Shown here: positions 20,746 through 32,355 of the stretch, in pieces | Layout: each line of letters starts with the position of its first letter | Numbering within the stretch: position 1 is the stretch's first letter | Assembly (NCBI GenBank): GCA_012656075.1 | Contig: JAAKBF010000053.1 | Coordinates: 372,001 to 436,000, forward strand | Source of the DNA: Phytophthora hibernalis | Taxonomy: Eukaryota; Oomycota; Peronosporomycetes; Peronosporales; Peronosporaceae | Length of the DNA stretch: 64,000 nucleotides | Direction: 5' to 3' | Notes under the pieces: generated by a model | Seen by the model: the letters and a program-made list of their open reading frames with translations, nothing else | The model's database searches: none | What the model was told of the DNA's origin: nothing | Made by a program: the position numbers and the translations under genes

Positions 20746-22883
20746 CTAGTCTGTTTTAGTAGTCTTCTTCACGTCCTCCGTCTCACTTTTGGCACTTGGG
20801 TGCAGCCAGTTCTTGTAAGAGTAGGCAGAGGCACCAAGCATTTGCTCCAAATGGCGATCGAGGCATTTCTCGATACTGCAGAGATGGCTAATATATGTCA
20901 GCTTAGGCCACACGGAGCGCTGCCCACCTTCGATGTAATGTGCCATGTCTTGCACAGTTGGGTTTAAAATGGCCTTGATTCCGATCGATTCGAGGAATCG
21001 AAAGTCCGGGATGACAGTCACGTTTCCCGAAAAGTTTTGTTTGAAGTACGAGCTAAATTGGTGGCCGTAAATCTTTGGGAATAGGCCCAGGAATGCGAGC
21101 ATCTTGAGGCGATGGCGCACGTCGCCAGCGATAACGCTTTCCAGCTTGTGAAAAATGCTTTTACTGTTGCTCGGCTTGTCAATTTCGTCGCTGACAAACG
21201 GCACCACATGAGGGTTCACCTGAGAGACGATAAAGTTGGTGACATCAAAGCCACTTGCCATTGTTTCCATGGGCAAGTCGTGCTGAATGCTGCCATCAAC
21301 CCACTCCTTGTTCAACGACGCGTAGGGCACGATATTCCGCTGAAAATCCCTTGCCATAAGCTGCTTCCCTTTCATAATGCCAGGGAGTGAGCAGGATACG
21401 GCGACAGCGCTCCAAAGAAGCACATGGGGTGTATTGATATGACTCAACAGTAACTTCTTTGGTCCTCTGTGACCCGTGATGTCCGACGCCGAGACTGTAA
21501 TACAAACGTGGCGACCGGTCTTCAGAAAAGCGTCTTGGAAGGTGTAGTACATCGTCTTCTCTTCAGCATTCATAGGTTCGCTGTAGTAGTGCTCCGTGGT
21601 GCGCTCAAATTCCGACGAGGCCACAAGGAATCCCGTTTTCACACAATGAGCGAGCTGCTGCAAAAGTGGTGGAAACCAGCGAATCCCAAGCGTGCAGTAT
21701 CGCGTCGAAATATCGCTCACCAGAACATCCTTTAGCAATTCGTCATTCGTCCTGCACGCAGTAAAAGCCGCCGTAATTGATCCACCCGACGAGCCTGAGA
21801 TGACATTCGGTAGCACGTTAGCTTCCAGCAGGGCGCGGATAACGCCCATGTGGTACATGGCGATAGCTCCTCCTCCACTCAAGCACAGCGCCGTGGAACC
21901 AAATGACTGCTTCATCCGCCGGAAGAAGCGCACTTTTCAATATGAGGGAACTCCTCTTCGCTCATTTCCGCGAGAGTATCCAGTGCTCGAATGACCAATG
22001 CGTTGTATTTCGTGATCGCAGTCTTGGTGCCAGAGTTGCATTCAAGATGAAGGCACGGCGAGTCTACACCCAGCTCGTCACGCATGACAGTCGACGCAAC
22101 AATGTAGCGCAGTTCGTCCACGTTAACTTTCTCACCAGCATCGAGTGCACGCGTTAGCGTCTCCACATTGCGCCGCATCTGCTGAAAGTCGCAGTGCTCC
22201 GTGTCTTCCGCTCGAATTGTGGTCTTCCAGTTGTCCTTGCCTTCCAGTTCGTCCAAGTACTGCGCCATTTGCTTCCACTCCCGGTAGCTCTTGGTCGTCT
22301 TCATGAGTCGACGCAGCCTCTCGGCCTGGTGGTCGCGCACGCGGAACAGTCCCACGTACGCGCCTCTGACTGCCAGCAGCACTTGCTTCACCACTTTCAC
22401 GGTGACGTACAGCGAGAGGGACAGCACGATGCGCGCCATCTGATACAGCGCGACGATCCACTGCAAGATGATGACAATCTGCAGTCCGCAGAACCAGCCC
22501 ACCCACTTGTACTTGCGCACCAGCAGTATCAATCCAGCGATAACAGTCGCCACGGCTAGTGGTCGCGCAACCACCTGCGGGTCCGACCAATCCTCGATCT
22601 TGATGTATCGGAGACCTTGCACCAACATCCAAAATTCGGCGAGTGCGTCGCTCACCAGAGCCACCAGCACAGTCCGACAGTGCTGCACATACTCGTCTAA
22701 ATGCGCGGGTGCGTCGGCGAGCCGCGCGAGCAGCACTTCGGCCAAATAGCTGCCCAGACCCAACACCACGAGCGTACCGCCCACTACGTTGGCCACGAAC
22801 TGCGCGAAGCGGTTCGAGTCCTTCCACTCGGCCTCTTCCCGCAACGCGCGCTGCAGGTCCTCTAGGCTGCGTTTCTTGTCCAT
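20746..22883 (-). CDS. Patatin-domain triacylglycerol lipase (SDP1/TGL3-5 type)
   Basis: The start is ATG 22883. The N-terminal third has two hydrophobic segments and a helical region like the DUF3336 domain that precedes patatin in SDP1 and yeast TGL3/4/5 lipases. The patatin core follows: the oxyanion loop SGGGAIAMYHMG, the nucleophile elbow GSSGG (Ser), and the catalytic Asp in VDGSIQHDLP. The predicted role is hydrolysis of stored triacylglycerol at lipid droplets. One missing T near 21935 splits the frame just before FFRRMKQSFGS; otherwise it is intact at about 712 residues. A single-exon structure is consistent with the sequence. Confidence 0.85.
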
Positions 22884-23043
22884 CTGCTGCACGCCACGCT
22901 CGACTTGCGAGACGCTCGACTCGAAAACAAAACTGAAGACTGGCCTGTCTCGTGCCGAAGGGTTTCAGCTTGTGACTTGGATTTGTATGCCTCGAGCATG
23001 GGACAGCAGGTCAAATTGACCGTCAATTGCAGGATCTATGTAG

Positions 23044-24382
23044 TCAAGATGGAGCGACGACGCTGCGGTAGACTCGACCTTGAGAGAGCGCAACAGAGTC
23101 CACTAGGCGAATAAGTCGCATGACGGCTTGCAATTGCGAGGCATCCGGCGCCTCAGCGGTGTCGGCGAAGTGCGTCTTGAAAGACCACAGCACGGCGTTC
23201 GACAGCTCCGTCAAAACGATCTCGCGGACGGTGGTCGAGTACACTTCGACAGAGCACTTGACTTCAGCGTCTTCGGTCATAGCTGACGCTCGGGCGACCC
23301 AAGCAGCTTGCAACTTGTCCAGCAGCTCAACGTCCGCGTGCAGCGGTGACTGAGTATTCAGCGCTTCAGCTCGCAATGCCTCGTTATCCGTGACACCGAC
23401 ATCTGGTTGCGGCTGTTTCCTGCGTATCCGTGCGAGCATCGCATCTCGGTGAGCTGCTGTACGAGGTGAGAGTTTCGGTGGCGCAGCGGGGAGACGCTCC
23501 AGCAAAGCCTTCGCCTCACTGTTTAGCAGTCGCAGCATCTTCTTCCCCTGCAACAGCAACAGATACACGTTAATAGCCCTCAACCTTTGCAGTGACACAA
23601 CTGTCCCTACGCACCTGCTTCAAGCGGTGGTAGATCGGAAACACCGACGAGAACGTCGGAGCATCTGCAACCTGCTGAAACCTGTGCGACTCCACGTCCA
23701 CCTTCTCCAGCAAAAACTTTGTCAGCCGGTGGTACCCGCCTCTGAGCCTCGCCACTTGTTTCGGGAGCGACGTCTGAATGCGGACCACCGACACGTCCGT
23801 CCTGCTCTTTTGTTGCTGCATCAATTGCCGTCTCCTGGAGCTCAGCGACAAGTGCTCACTCATTTTGCAGCAGAAGGCGAAACGAGTCGACGCCTGTCTC
23901 TCCTTCAGCTGAAGCTGTTCCAGTTGCGTCTCCAGCACCTTCAACTTGAGAGGATACTGCAGTCGGACGCGCGGCTTTTCCTCCTCTTTGTCCTCCACCG
24001 TCTCGTGAGCTGCTCGCGTGGCCTTCGCGACTGCTAAAATGTTTTGCAACGTCTGCTCTTCATCCCGTGAAGCCGCCTCTTTTGCACCAATTTCTTTCTC
24101 TCGTTTTGCACCAACTTTCTCTTCTCGTCCTGCGGTTAATTGCGCTCGAACTTTGCGGGCGCGTCGAATGGCGTCCTGGATCGACTGTTCCACTGCCAAA
24201 GTCTCCGCTTGCTGTGCGCTTTTCTCCTCGATACACGACATTTCCACGCTGCGGATGTACTGGCAAATATCTTCAAGGCTTTTGCATTGCTGTTGCAGTG
24301 CGAATGACCGGAATTGTACGTCAACGTCGACGCTGCAGACCTTGCGCAGCAGCTCATTGGCGACGACGTCCCAGTCGGCCAT
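23044..24382 (-). CDS. Coiled-coil protein of unknown function, 423 aa
   Basis: There are two exons, 24382-23615 (256 codons) and 23547-23044 (168 codons including the stop), with a clean GTGCGT...TTGCAG intron in phase 0. The start is MADWDVVANELL. The first exon is largely charged helix (Glu/Lys/Gln-rich, coiled-coil like). The second begins GKKMLRLLNSEAKALLERL and ends in a hydrophobic helical domain. I cannot assign a family. The shape, a helical N-terminal domain followed by coiled coil, is common in microtubule- and centrosome-associated subunits, but that is only a resemblance. The frame is unbroken. Confidence 0.7.
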
Positions 24383-25419
24383 GGTGATTGAGTTGGCGGG
24401 ATTTCTGCCAATCACCACGATGGGTCGATGTGGACTTGTGATTGGCCAGGACGCTTCAACTTGCCTTTTACGGGTTTGCGTCTTGTAGGACCTCCGTGGA
24501 GAAGAAACTTGTCATTACTTTCTGGTGAACTCGTCCTTGCGGAGGTGTCAACGTTGTAGGTAGACCCAGTAAGTGGTTGAAAACCCTCGGTTTAGCTGCG
24601 GCGGTGTACCGGCACACTGCAAACTGTGTGTATTCAGTGAATACTATTCACCTCAAGAAGAAGCCCGCAGAATTCTCTCACTGTACCCAGTGCTCGGTCC
24701 GTAGTACGGGCTCCGTTCACCAAGTCTCACACAGAGCACCATTTAATGCATACTTAACCACTGCTCAGCACAGATTTCAATGTGTACATGTCGCCCTGGA
24801 TCTGTTTTCAGCCACCATCTTCAGCCACCACTGGTGGCCCACCGAACTCTTGCAGCAGCAATCGATGCTGGACAAGCATTGCTGGTACATTCATCGCAAG
24901 ACAAGCACTATATGAGGAAGCAGAATGTTTGCCGCGCAGTTGGATTTGTGAGGAGGCAGAATGTTTGCCGCGCAGTTGGATTTGAGCGACGAACCCGTTC
25001 CCCTCGAGTCAGATTGGCTCGCGATTTGTATTGGCGCGTTTTTCTGCCGCAAGGAAGCCCATCGAGTTCCGGCCTGGTTCTCCCCTGTCCTGTATCGTCG
25101 CGTTCGGTCGCTTCAACAGGCAAAAGTTCACTGGCGCCGGGACGCGCACTTGAGCCTTTTTGCGTTGGTCAGCATTGGCAGCTCGCCCTGCCTGCATCGC
25201 CGCCCCCGACAGTCGCAAAAGACACCGAGGCGGAGAGACCCAAACTCCCCAAGCACCCCCTTGTCGCCATGAGGCAGCAGGCCGATGGCGACCCGATGCG
25301 CGACCACGCACGAGGTGAGCTCAAGCTGCTGTAAAACCACACCAAAAGCAGTTGCAACTCGCCCTTTTCAGAAAGATGACGACGGACTGGCGTTTGTGAA
25401 CAGGCCAACAGCAACAGCA
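24383..25419. other. Intergenic, about 1 kb, with a short tandem duplication
   Basis: No convincing gene. A unit of about 40 bp containing GCAGAATGTTTGCCGCGCAG occurs twice in tandem at 24918-24990. Several ATG-initiated frames cross this stretch but lack recognisable content. Confidence 0.4.
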
Positions 25420-26455
25420 GCCCAACGACGGCAACGCGCGAGGAAATTACGCTCACATTGACCAGGTGGGCCATAGGATTCCGCACTGGTTTAACATGGT
25501 CGTGGTTGCCTCACGCGCTGTGATCCACGACCAGGGTAATCAGGTACCGGATCCACGACCAACGAGCAGCCGCGACTGGAACGCTCGGATCCGTGCGTCC
25601 ATCTCTCGCTTGATGGAGATCGACGGTATTTGCCTGGACCGGAGGCATTCGCCAAAGGCGCGGAGAAGAGGAAGGTCGCAGCGTCGCAACAAGCTTTCCA
25701 TACACGCGTGGATCGCTTGCAAGCCGCGAGCGAGACGGCTCACAGAGAGTACTACAACAGGTTGCGGGACGTCTACTCTGCGTCCACCGCAAAGAAAATG
25801 AGGCTAACGACAGCGACCAACTCGCCGCCTCCGCCGGCGTCTGTGAGGCACCATGAAGCATTGGACGCCTTAGTCGTAGCTGCTGCTACAGAACACTTTT
25901 CCGAGCCGGATGCGCCAGCGCAAATTAAAACGAAGCACAAGAAACAAACAAAACGCGTTAGGCGGTGGCAACACCCTTTGCCAAGTCAAGGAAACGAAGG
26001 TACGTCCACAGAATGTTGGCAATGTGATATGTTACATATTTCAGACGGTCGCTTCATGTTCGTCAGGAACCGAGCGAAACCCCGTGGCAGTGCACGACCC
26101 GGCACTAACCAACGCGGTGGAGAAACTCACGACTAAGATGACGGAGCTCCTCCGTCAGCTGCAAGCAACCTCCGATGCAGCATCTGCAGAGTCGATCCTT
26201 GCCGCCGCCGCATCCATCGCGCTGGAAGCGACGGAAATGCGTCGCTGCGAAGAGGTGGCATTGACGCGCATGGTAGAAATCGAGGAGCACCGCCAGCAGA
26301 TCATGCAAGGGCTCCTGGAATACTCGCAACGCAAGGAAAAAAAGGAAAATGACGACGAAAACAAAGCAAACGCCACCACTTCGTCCGTTGCGCGTCCACT
26401 GCAAGATGACGGCAACGCCCAGGACACTCAGGCAGACGAGAGTCAAATGCAATGA
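25420..26455 (+). CDS. Hypothetical protein related to the Gln-rich zinc-finger protein
   Basis: The C-terminal half matches the 5-kb gene in three ordered blocks: YYNRLRDVYSAS (YWGTLRDVYTSS there), AVHDPALTNAVEKLT (VVHDASLISAIERLT there), and an EEHRQQIMQGLLEYSQRKE helix (QEKHLKVMQSILEVKLRKE there). An intron at 26000-26044 has GTACGT and TTTCAG ends, but the exon phases differ by one base. Another shift lies near 25630. The 5' end is unclear: a short Gln run occurs near 25415, and no zinc finger is visible. I take this as a diverged family member with sequence errors, possibly partly decayed. Confidence 0.5.
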
Positions 26456-26669
26456 GGAAAAATGGCATCATGGTACATGTAATAAAGTGCTGACTGTCTT
26501 CCTTCGAACAACAAAAGGCCTTCAGGACATTTGCGGTGCTTCCGGGTCAAACCAAGGCGAAACGGCAACAGCATTTCCTGTTACGACCGTATGAAGGCAA
26601 TATTCGTGTGTGGTGCACTCTTACTCTACACCACCTTTACATAGACATAGCCATTATCAATCTGCCGCA

Positions 26670-27428
26670 ATGGACTCGGAGATGGTCGACGCTGAGGCCG
26701 TCGCCAGCTCGCCGACAGAGCTCCCAGCTGGCAACAGCATCGCTACAATTGGTGGAGACGCCGAGATGACGCAGCCAAGCGCTTCCGAGGACGAGGACGA
26801 GGGAAAGTCGCTCGTGGCGCGGCACGGAGACGTGACGACGGACGACGACCCACAGGAGAGCACAGCGGACGAGGAGGACGACGAGGACGACGAAGAGGAC
26901 GACGTGGACAGCGACGAGGACACAGTAGACCTCTCAGACAGTGCGTCTATGTTACGTCTGCTGCAAAATCTGCCAGAGGACGAGGCGAGACGCCACGAGC
27001 AGTTCCGGCGCTCGCACTTTGAACGCGGCGCCATCAAACGGGTAACTAAGCAGGTTACTTGGGTTATTGTAGGGTACAACTGACGCTGTTGTGCTGCTTT
27101 GTAGTGCATGGCCCAAGCCATCCACGAGTGCTCGGCCTCAGACAAGAGGGCGCCCAGTGTCAACAACGTCATGGCCATTGTCATGGCTGGTATGACCAAG
27201 GTATTCGTGGGAGAGATCACAGCTGAAGGTGCTTCAGAGAATGGAGTTTAATGTTGAAGGAGCTGTGGGTGACTGAGGTTTGATATTCTTTGAACAGCTC
27301 GGAGAATCATGGAGAAGAGCGGCAAGACGGGACCGATCCGGCCGCGCCATCTCCGTGAAGCGCACCGCAAGTACTATAAGCGCCGGCCGCTAGCGCGTGG
27401 ACGTAATATGCGGCGGATGTTTCGGTAG
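26670..27428 (+). CDS. TAF11: TFIID subunit TAF11
   Basis: Three exons join in phase: 26670-27041, 27105-27228 and 27298-27428. An acidic N-terminus (Asp/Glu runs) leads to the TAF11 histone-fold: RRSHFERGAIKR, then VNNVMAIVMAGMTKVFVGEI, then RRIMEKSGKTGPIRPRHLRE and a basic tail. In TFIID, TAF11 pairs with TAF13 and contacts TBP/TFIIA. The frame is unbroken. Part of intron 2 and exon 3 are duplicated about 6 kb downstream (33404-33585). Confidence 0.9.
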
Positions 27429-27973
27429 GAGCGTCGATGAGCTGATGGAGTATGCAAAATGCACAAATGTACGCGGTGCAGAAAATGCGATGTGCACTGG
27501 AATCAAGCCCGTTCCGGGTGATATTGATAAAACGTTTTGGTGAAGTCAAAGAGACAACAGCCACAAACAAGTACATGTACAGCTCTTTCCAGGATGAGCT
27601 CTGCTGCCGAGTGGACCTGGAAACTGCAAGTAATTCACCACGCGCGACAGAAATGAAAGAGTACGAACAACACCAGTTTAACGAGTCAACACTTTGAATA
27701 CATACGTAGCACAAATGCACATGCTAACTTGCCGATGCTGACTGTGGGCAATCTCGTACGCTGCCCAGTCGATGATGAAACTACTTTTTGAGCAAATTAG
27801 CGCGCCGACACTTTGCGTGGAATTGAGAGTGAAACTCATCAAGTGCATCCTAAAGTACATGTACATTTCCATTCCATATCCTTGAAGACATGGCTGGAAG
27901 TTTTGTCAAAGGCAAAGTGCCGGCCCGGGCTCTCCGACTCACATTTGGTTGAAGAATTTGTTTTAATAAATAC

Positions 27974-28403
27974 TACTACCTCCGTCCCCAAAAATAATGT
28001 GCATTTAACTATTATGTGAGGCACAATGTTTTTAAGGAATATTATTGACCAAAATTGGGTCAAACCTAACTATGTACGCAATTTGATTGGTCAATATGTG
28101 GTCGTTAGTTTATCCATACCAGTAATCAGTGTCTAATTGCAGGATTGTTTGCATATCTGTGCGAATCGATTCGGCGTTAAACAATATCGCTGCGAAATTT
28201 TTAGTCGCCCGACTTGATAGGTGTGTTTGTGAAAGTGTATGTAGTGGTCCAAGGAGGCAACCAGTGTAAATGTAAAAAATAGAGCAGCCGCACAAGACAG
28301 CTATCACCCCAAAGAGGTCCTACGCGATGTATCAATCGTTCTGTGAGTAAACGTATAAAAATCATTACCTGTATGCACATTATGATTCGGGCCGGAGGTA
28401 GTA
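27974..28403. mobile_element. Mariner/Stowaway-like non-autonomous element, 430 bp
   Basis: It is bounded by an 11-bp perfect inverted repeat, TACTACCTCCG at 27974 and CGGAGGTAGTA at 28393. The left end continues TCCCCAAAAATAA, close to the CTCCCTCCGTCCC ends of Stowaway/Tc1-mariner elements, and the flanking TA fits their target duplication. It is AT-rich inside, with no transposase. Confidence 0.6.
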
Positions 28404-28618
28404 CTACATTTTGGCTTCGCGCTACGATAGCTACGCATACTCATCAGATAAAAAAGATATATGTTGCCTTCAGGCAGAGCCTAGCAAAGCTCAAGGCTTG
28501 CGTCGAGATCGTCGGCATCAAGTAGGGCGTCACGGTAGAAGAACTCCATTCGTCACACGATGAAAGCACCGGACGCAAGCACTGAGGCAGAGTAGAAGAG
28601 CAGGCGAGTGGTCAATCA

Positions 28619-28658
28619 AAGTGGTCGACAGGGAGTAATGAGTCCCTGCCGACCACTT
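28619..28658. repeat. Hairpin with GTAATGAG loop (1)
   Basis: CAGGGA-GTAATGAG-TCCCTG, extended outward by AAGTGGTCG and CGACCACTT with one mismatch. This gives a stem of about 16 bp. Confidence 0.7.
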
Positions 28659-28869
28659 CAAAAGCACAGGGGTGGATTCATCTGCGGCTATTTTCTGAGT
28701 CGTGTCATTTTGTCTGCTTTCTAAGGGATGTCGAAATTATTGTGAGCCACTAGGATTAATTGTGAGTCAGAGTTTCCATGCCAAGTGTTTCTGGTATTTG
28801 GGAGTTATACAGTTTTTCTGTATGTTTTTCCTACACTAAATATGCATTATGCGCACAGCTGCCGATCCA

Positions 28870-31803
28870 CCCCTTGTGCGTTTAGCTCGGTACGATGATG
28901 TGACCCATTTGGAAGGAGTAATTGATCGCCCTCGCCAAATCTTCAACATACAACGGCTTCACCTCCTCAAGATCTTCGTACTCAATGTTCCAGTACCGCT
29001 TGCCACCCCGACTGAACAGCGGTTTAATTATGCCAGCATGGTTGGTCTCCGTAACTTCACCCTTGTCATCGGTTGTTGCCTTGACTCTCAATATACACCA
29101 GATGATCACGCTAGTCGGCTTGGCCACCAACCTTTTGATCTATGCATCATGATTATACTGAGAGTTTTGTGACCCACCACGGTCAAGGCATCTCGTTTTT
29201 GTTCAAGGTCGTCCCGGTGGTTTCCGAGCAGGTAGACTTTGGAGCATCACACGCAAATACAGTGAGCACACTAGACGTAGACACGGCAACACGAGCGCAC
29301 ATAGCCATCCCGTTTGGTAAAATCTCTTGCAGTCACACTTGAACTTTCTGCGTATTGTTTCGATTTCTGCGACGCTCCACGGCGGAGTGTTCCAGTGGTG
29401 CTCAAAAGGGATTCGTTTCAAGACCTTCACCACATGGAGTGACAAATAGCGTTGTTGAATGTTTTTAACCTTTTTGTTTTGCTTGAGTACACCACAAAGA
29501 GATCCTTTATAGGTCTTGGTTCTGTTTCTATCCACCTTCAACTCGTGCAGGTTGTCATCCCGAATAACAAAGTAGTCGGCGTTGAAGTAGTACTCCTGTA
29601 TGTTGTCTATGGCCCGTCGTGACTTGTGGCGATGTGTCGGGAAGTGGTTATCAAACTCGCATAGATCCACTGCATCTTGTACAACTTCAGCTTCAACTGG
29701 GACTGAGGCAAAGTGTCGAATTGTTCACGAACCGATATCCATAGCACACTCAACCAAAATTCGGAGTGTTCTGGCTAGGAAGTGGCCAGTCGCAGTGTGG
29801 AGATGGCTTACGGCCGTTGCCTTGAGTACTCAATGATATTACTCGATCGGGGTTTGGTTTGGAACCACATCTGATGTATCACTGGCTGCATAGCACCATA
29901 GGTTTCACGGATATATCAAATATTCGACGTCAAGCCACTGAGCGTATTCGGGTTCACCCAACGTTGACCAGATTTCAGTCACACGCTCGGACAATACCTC
30001 AAACCGGTCGCCACACCGTGCCTCGCTCAGATACTCGAGTTGCGGCTTTTCGTTGTCGTTATATCGCTCGGCGTTTGACAAAAGTCCTTTTTCCCTCGTA
30101 CCTTGCGAGGCTAGTGTGGCCAGCAATTCAAAAGCTTGAAATCAGGCCAAACTTGGCGATACGCATTTGATATCGCTTGATAGTAATCCATTGACCAAAG
30201 CGAAGTTCGCGTTTCACGGCGTGCAAGCGGCCTTTGCACGCCGTGAAAAGCTTGACATCCGCGAAAGCAGTTTCTGTGCGAACTAATCATGAACGCCATT
30301 GGGTAGAATTTTTGCTGGTATTTGTGCAACGCTGTGTGTAGTAGACCAAACGTTCCGAATGGCACAAGTGTCCACCCCCAAAGTGAAGCTTGTATGTTCC
30401 ATCAGTCGCACCCAAAAGTCGATTTGATTGCCTGACGTAGACCGCTGTACATGCATTGCGCGCGGAGCAGTCCGAAATAGTCGGCTTGACGTTATGACAA
30501 TGCCAATTGAAAGATATCCGCTGTCTACCGTATCCGTGAAGATGTCGAGTACAATCCGTTCATGCTGTTAGTTGAAACGCTCATCACAAATTCACACTGC
30601 ATCCTTTTCCGCATTGAACGGCATGTCCTGGAAACTCTATTTCTTGGTCTTGCACGTTTGAGGTGAAACCCACTCCATCATATCAGCGTACGTAGTTATA
30701 CCAAAGTCACCTCGCTTTCGGAGCTTGTAAGACCTGTATTTGAGTTGGCTCGCCGTTGGCAGAAATGAATGCAATTCAGCCGAATCCTTGGCCCCAATCC
30801 GTAATGTGGTCAGACATGTTTTAGACCTCTGACCACCGAGAAGTAGGTTGTGAATTTCCGACAGTAAAGGTATTTGAATTCCCGTTGTATGGCAGCTCGA
30901 TGGTACTGGAAACGCGGCGTCTGTGTACAGGCCCTTGATAAGAAGTACTGCACATTGCTGTCTTTCTTTATCTGCGCCACTGCAGTGCAATTAATGTGAA
31001 GGAAAAACGGCAACATGAGGACAGATCTCCAGTTGTGAAGCACTGAAAAGCGTGCATTCTCGAAACCATCGAGAACTGCACGTGCTTCTTCCTTGGTAGC
31101 AAAACGATGGGGTGATCCATGAACACTACATCTCTCTCGTCTTCATGAAGCTGTGTGATGTGGGTTCCTTGGTTCTCGGTCGAAGTTACATCCTTGCGCT
31201 CCGAAATGTCGCTTTGGTTCTCGTATTTTCGTCGTTGTTGCTGCCACGTACAAGCTCATCCTTGCGCTCCGAAATGTCGCTTTGGTACTCGTAATTTTGT
31301 CGTTGTTGCTGCCACGTGCAATCTCGACGGCTTCCCCACTGCCCGTACAACCTCGTTGACGTCGAGGTGTTTCACCTGATGCCCTCCAGCAAAGTGTTCA
31401 CTGACGCTGGATGAAGGGGTGATCGATTTTGAAGATGGATGTCCTCGTGAACCATCATGGTCTGATGCCATGGTGAAATCTCCGCATCGGAGGGGCCGGA
31501 AATGGATCGGGTACGGCGTCCAGGCGACGCAGTTTTATTTCTTGTAGCAATTCCACGCGACGGGGCGCCGTAGATAATATCCGTTATGTCCCTTCCAGTT
31601 CGATCGGCAGCCGGTAGACGATATTTACCGCTCGGTCGACCGAGGCACGAAGTCGCTTGATCGGCCTCATTGCAAATACAAAAGTGAGGTGCAATGTGCG
31701 CTACCTTAAATCCCATTAAGTACAGCTTAGAACCTGTCCTCAATGGAATAACTTTATTTTCTGAATTATGTTTTTCTATGTGATCTAGAGGCTGTAAGCA
31801 CAA
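28870..31803 (-). mobile_element. Decayed MULE-like transposon
   Basis: Fragments in different minus-strand frames read as one degenerate transposase. From the 5' side there is a variable N-terminal region (31803-30640), then a piece with KFYPMAFMISSHR (about 30320) resembling the transposase core. Next comes YSWIM-like sequence with FKCDCKRFYQTGWLCALVL near 29340, where the SWIM zinc finger CxC...CxH has Leu for the last His. A C-terminal piece has KRYWNIEYEDLEEVKPLY (about 28980). Many stops and shifts exceed the local error rate, so it is dead. I could not find confident terminal repeats, so the ends are approximate. Confidence 0.55.
31189..31324. repeat. Two-copy 68-bp tandem repeat
   Basis: The unit starting CATCCTTGCGCTCCGAAATG occurs at 31189 and 31257 with a few substitutions. 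It lies within the MULE-like N-terminal region. Confidence 0.7.
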
Positions 31804-32355
31804 ATAGATCTGAAACTAAACCCAGCGTACACACCTCATTTGTAGCTAAACCTAATTACAAGTCTGTAAAGAGTAAAGCGAGAAGAGTTATTTACACAGC
31901 GGGCACTCGCAAGTTGACTACACAGGAAAATAGCTGAAAATATTACTTCGAAGTATCTTTGAAAGCCACGCAAACTCATTTATTGCTGAAACTAAATCCG
32001 GCTTAGAAAGTAGCTGGACGCTTTACAATTAATCCTACTGCTTAGAATTAATCCGCTTGACTCAGAAAATTGCCGCAGATGACTCAATTTTCCCAAAGCA
32101 CACCTCACGTGAAGAGCGCCAGGATCTGCAGTGTCAACGGGGGTAATGAGCCCCGATCAACTGAGACCGCTAGCGCAACTTCGCGTGAGGACTACTCTGC
32201 CTCGGCACTCCACGTCCAGATACCTTCAACGAGCGAAGAGCGCACCACAGAGAAATGAGTCTCTGCGTCGCTGACCTTGGAGGGAAGGGGAGTAATGAGC
32301 CTCCTTCCCGTGTTTCTTCTTCTCCTTGGACACCCGAATGCGACGCCGTCGAATC
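31804..32355. other. Spacer holding three GTAATGAG-type hairpins
   Basis: No gene is supported. Hairpins: CGGGG-GTAATGAG-CCCCG near 32138-32155; CAGAGA-AATGAG-TCTCTG near 32248-32265; and a longer imperfect stem, GGGAAGG...GTAATGAG...CCTTCCC, near 32283-32309. Confidence 0.55.

Larger units (their letters stand above)
27429..28869. other. Repeat-rich, AT-rich spacer, about 1.4 kb
   Basis: No gene is supported. It holds TACATGTA at 27572 and 27856, a mariner/Stowaway-like element (27974-28403) and a hairpin at 28619. Confidence 0.4.

Noticed and set aside
24780..25334. Plus-strand 184-aa frame in the spacer
   Set aside because: It crosses the tandem duplication, has no domain, and overlaps other open frames equally plausible by length.
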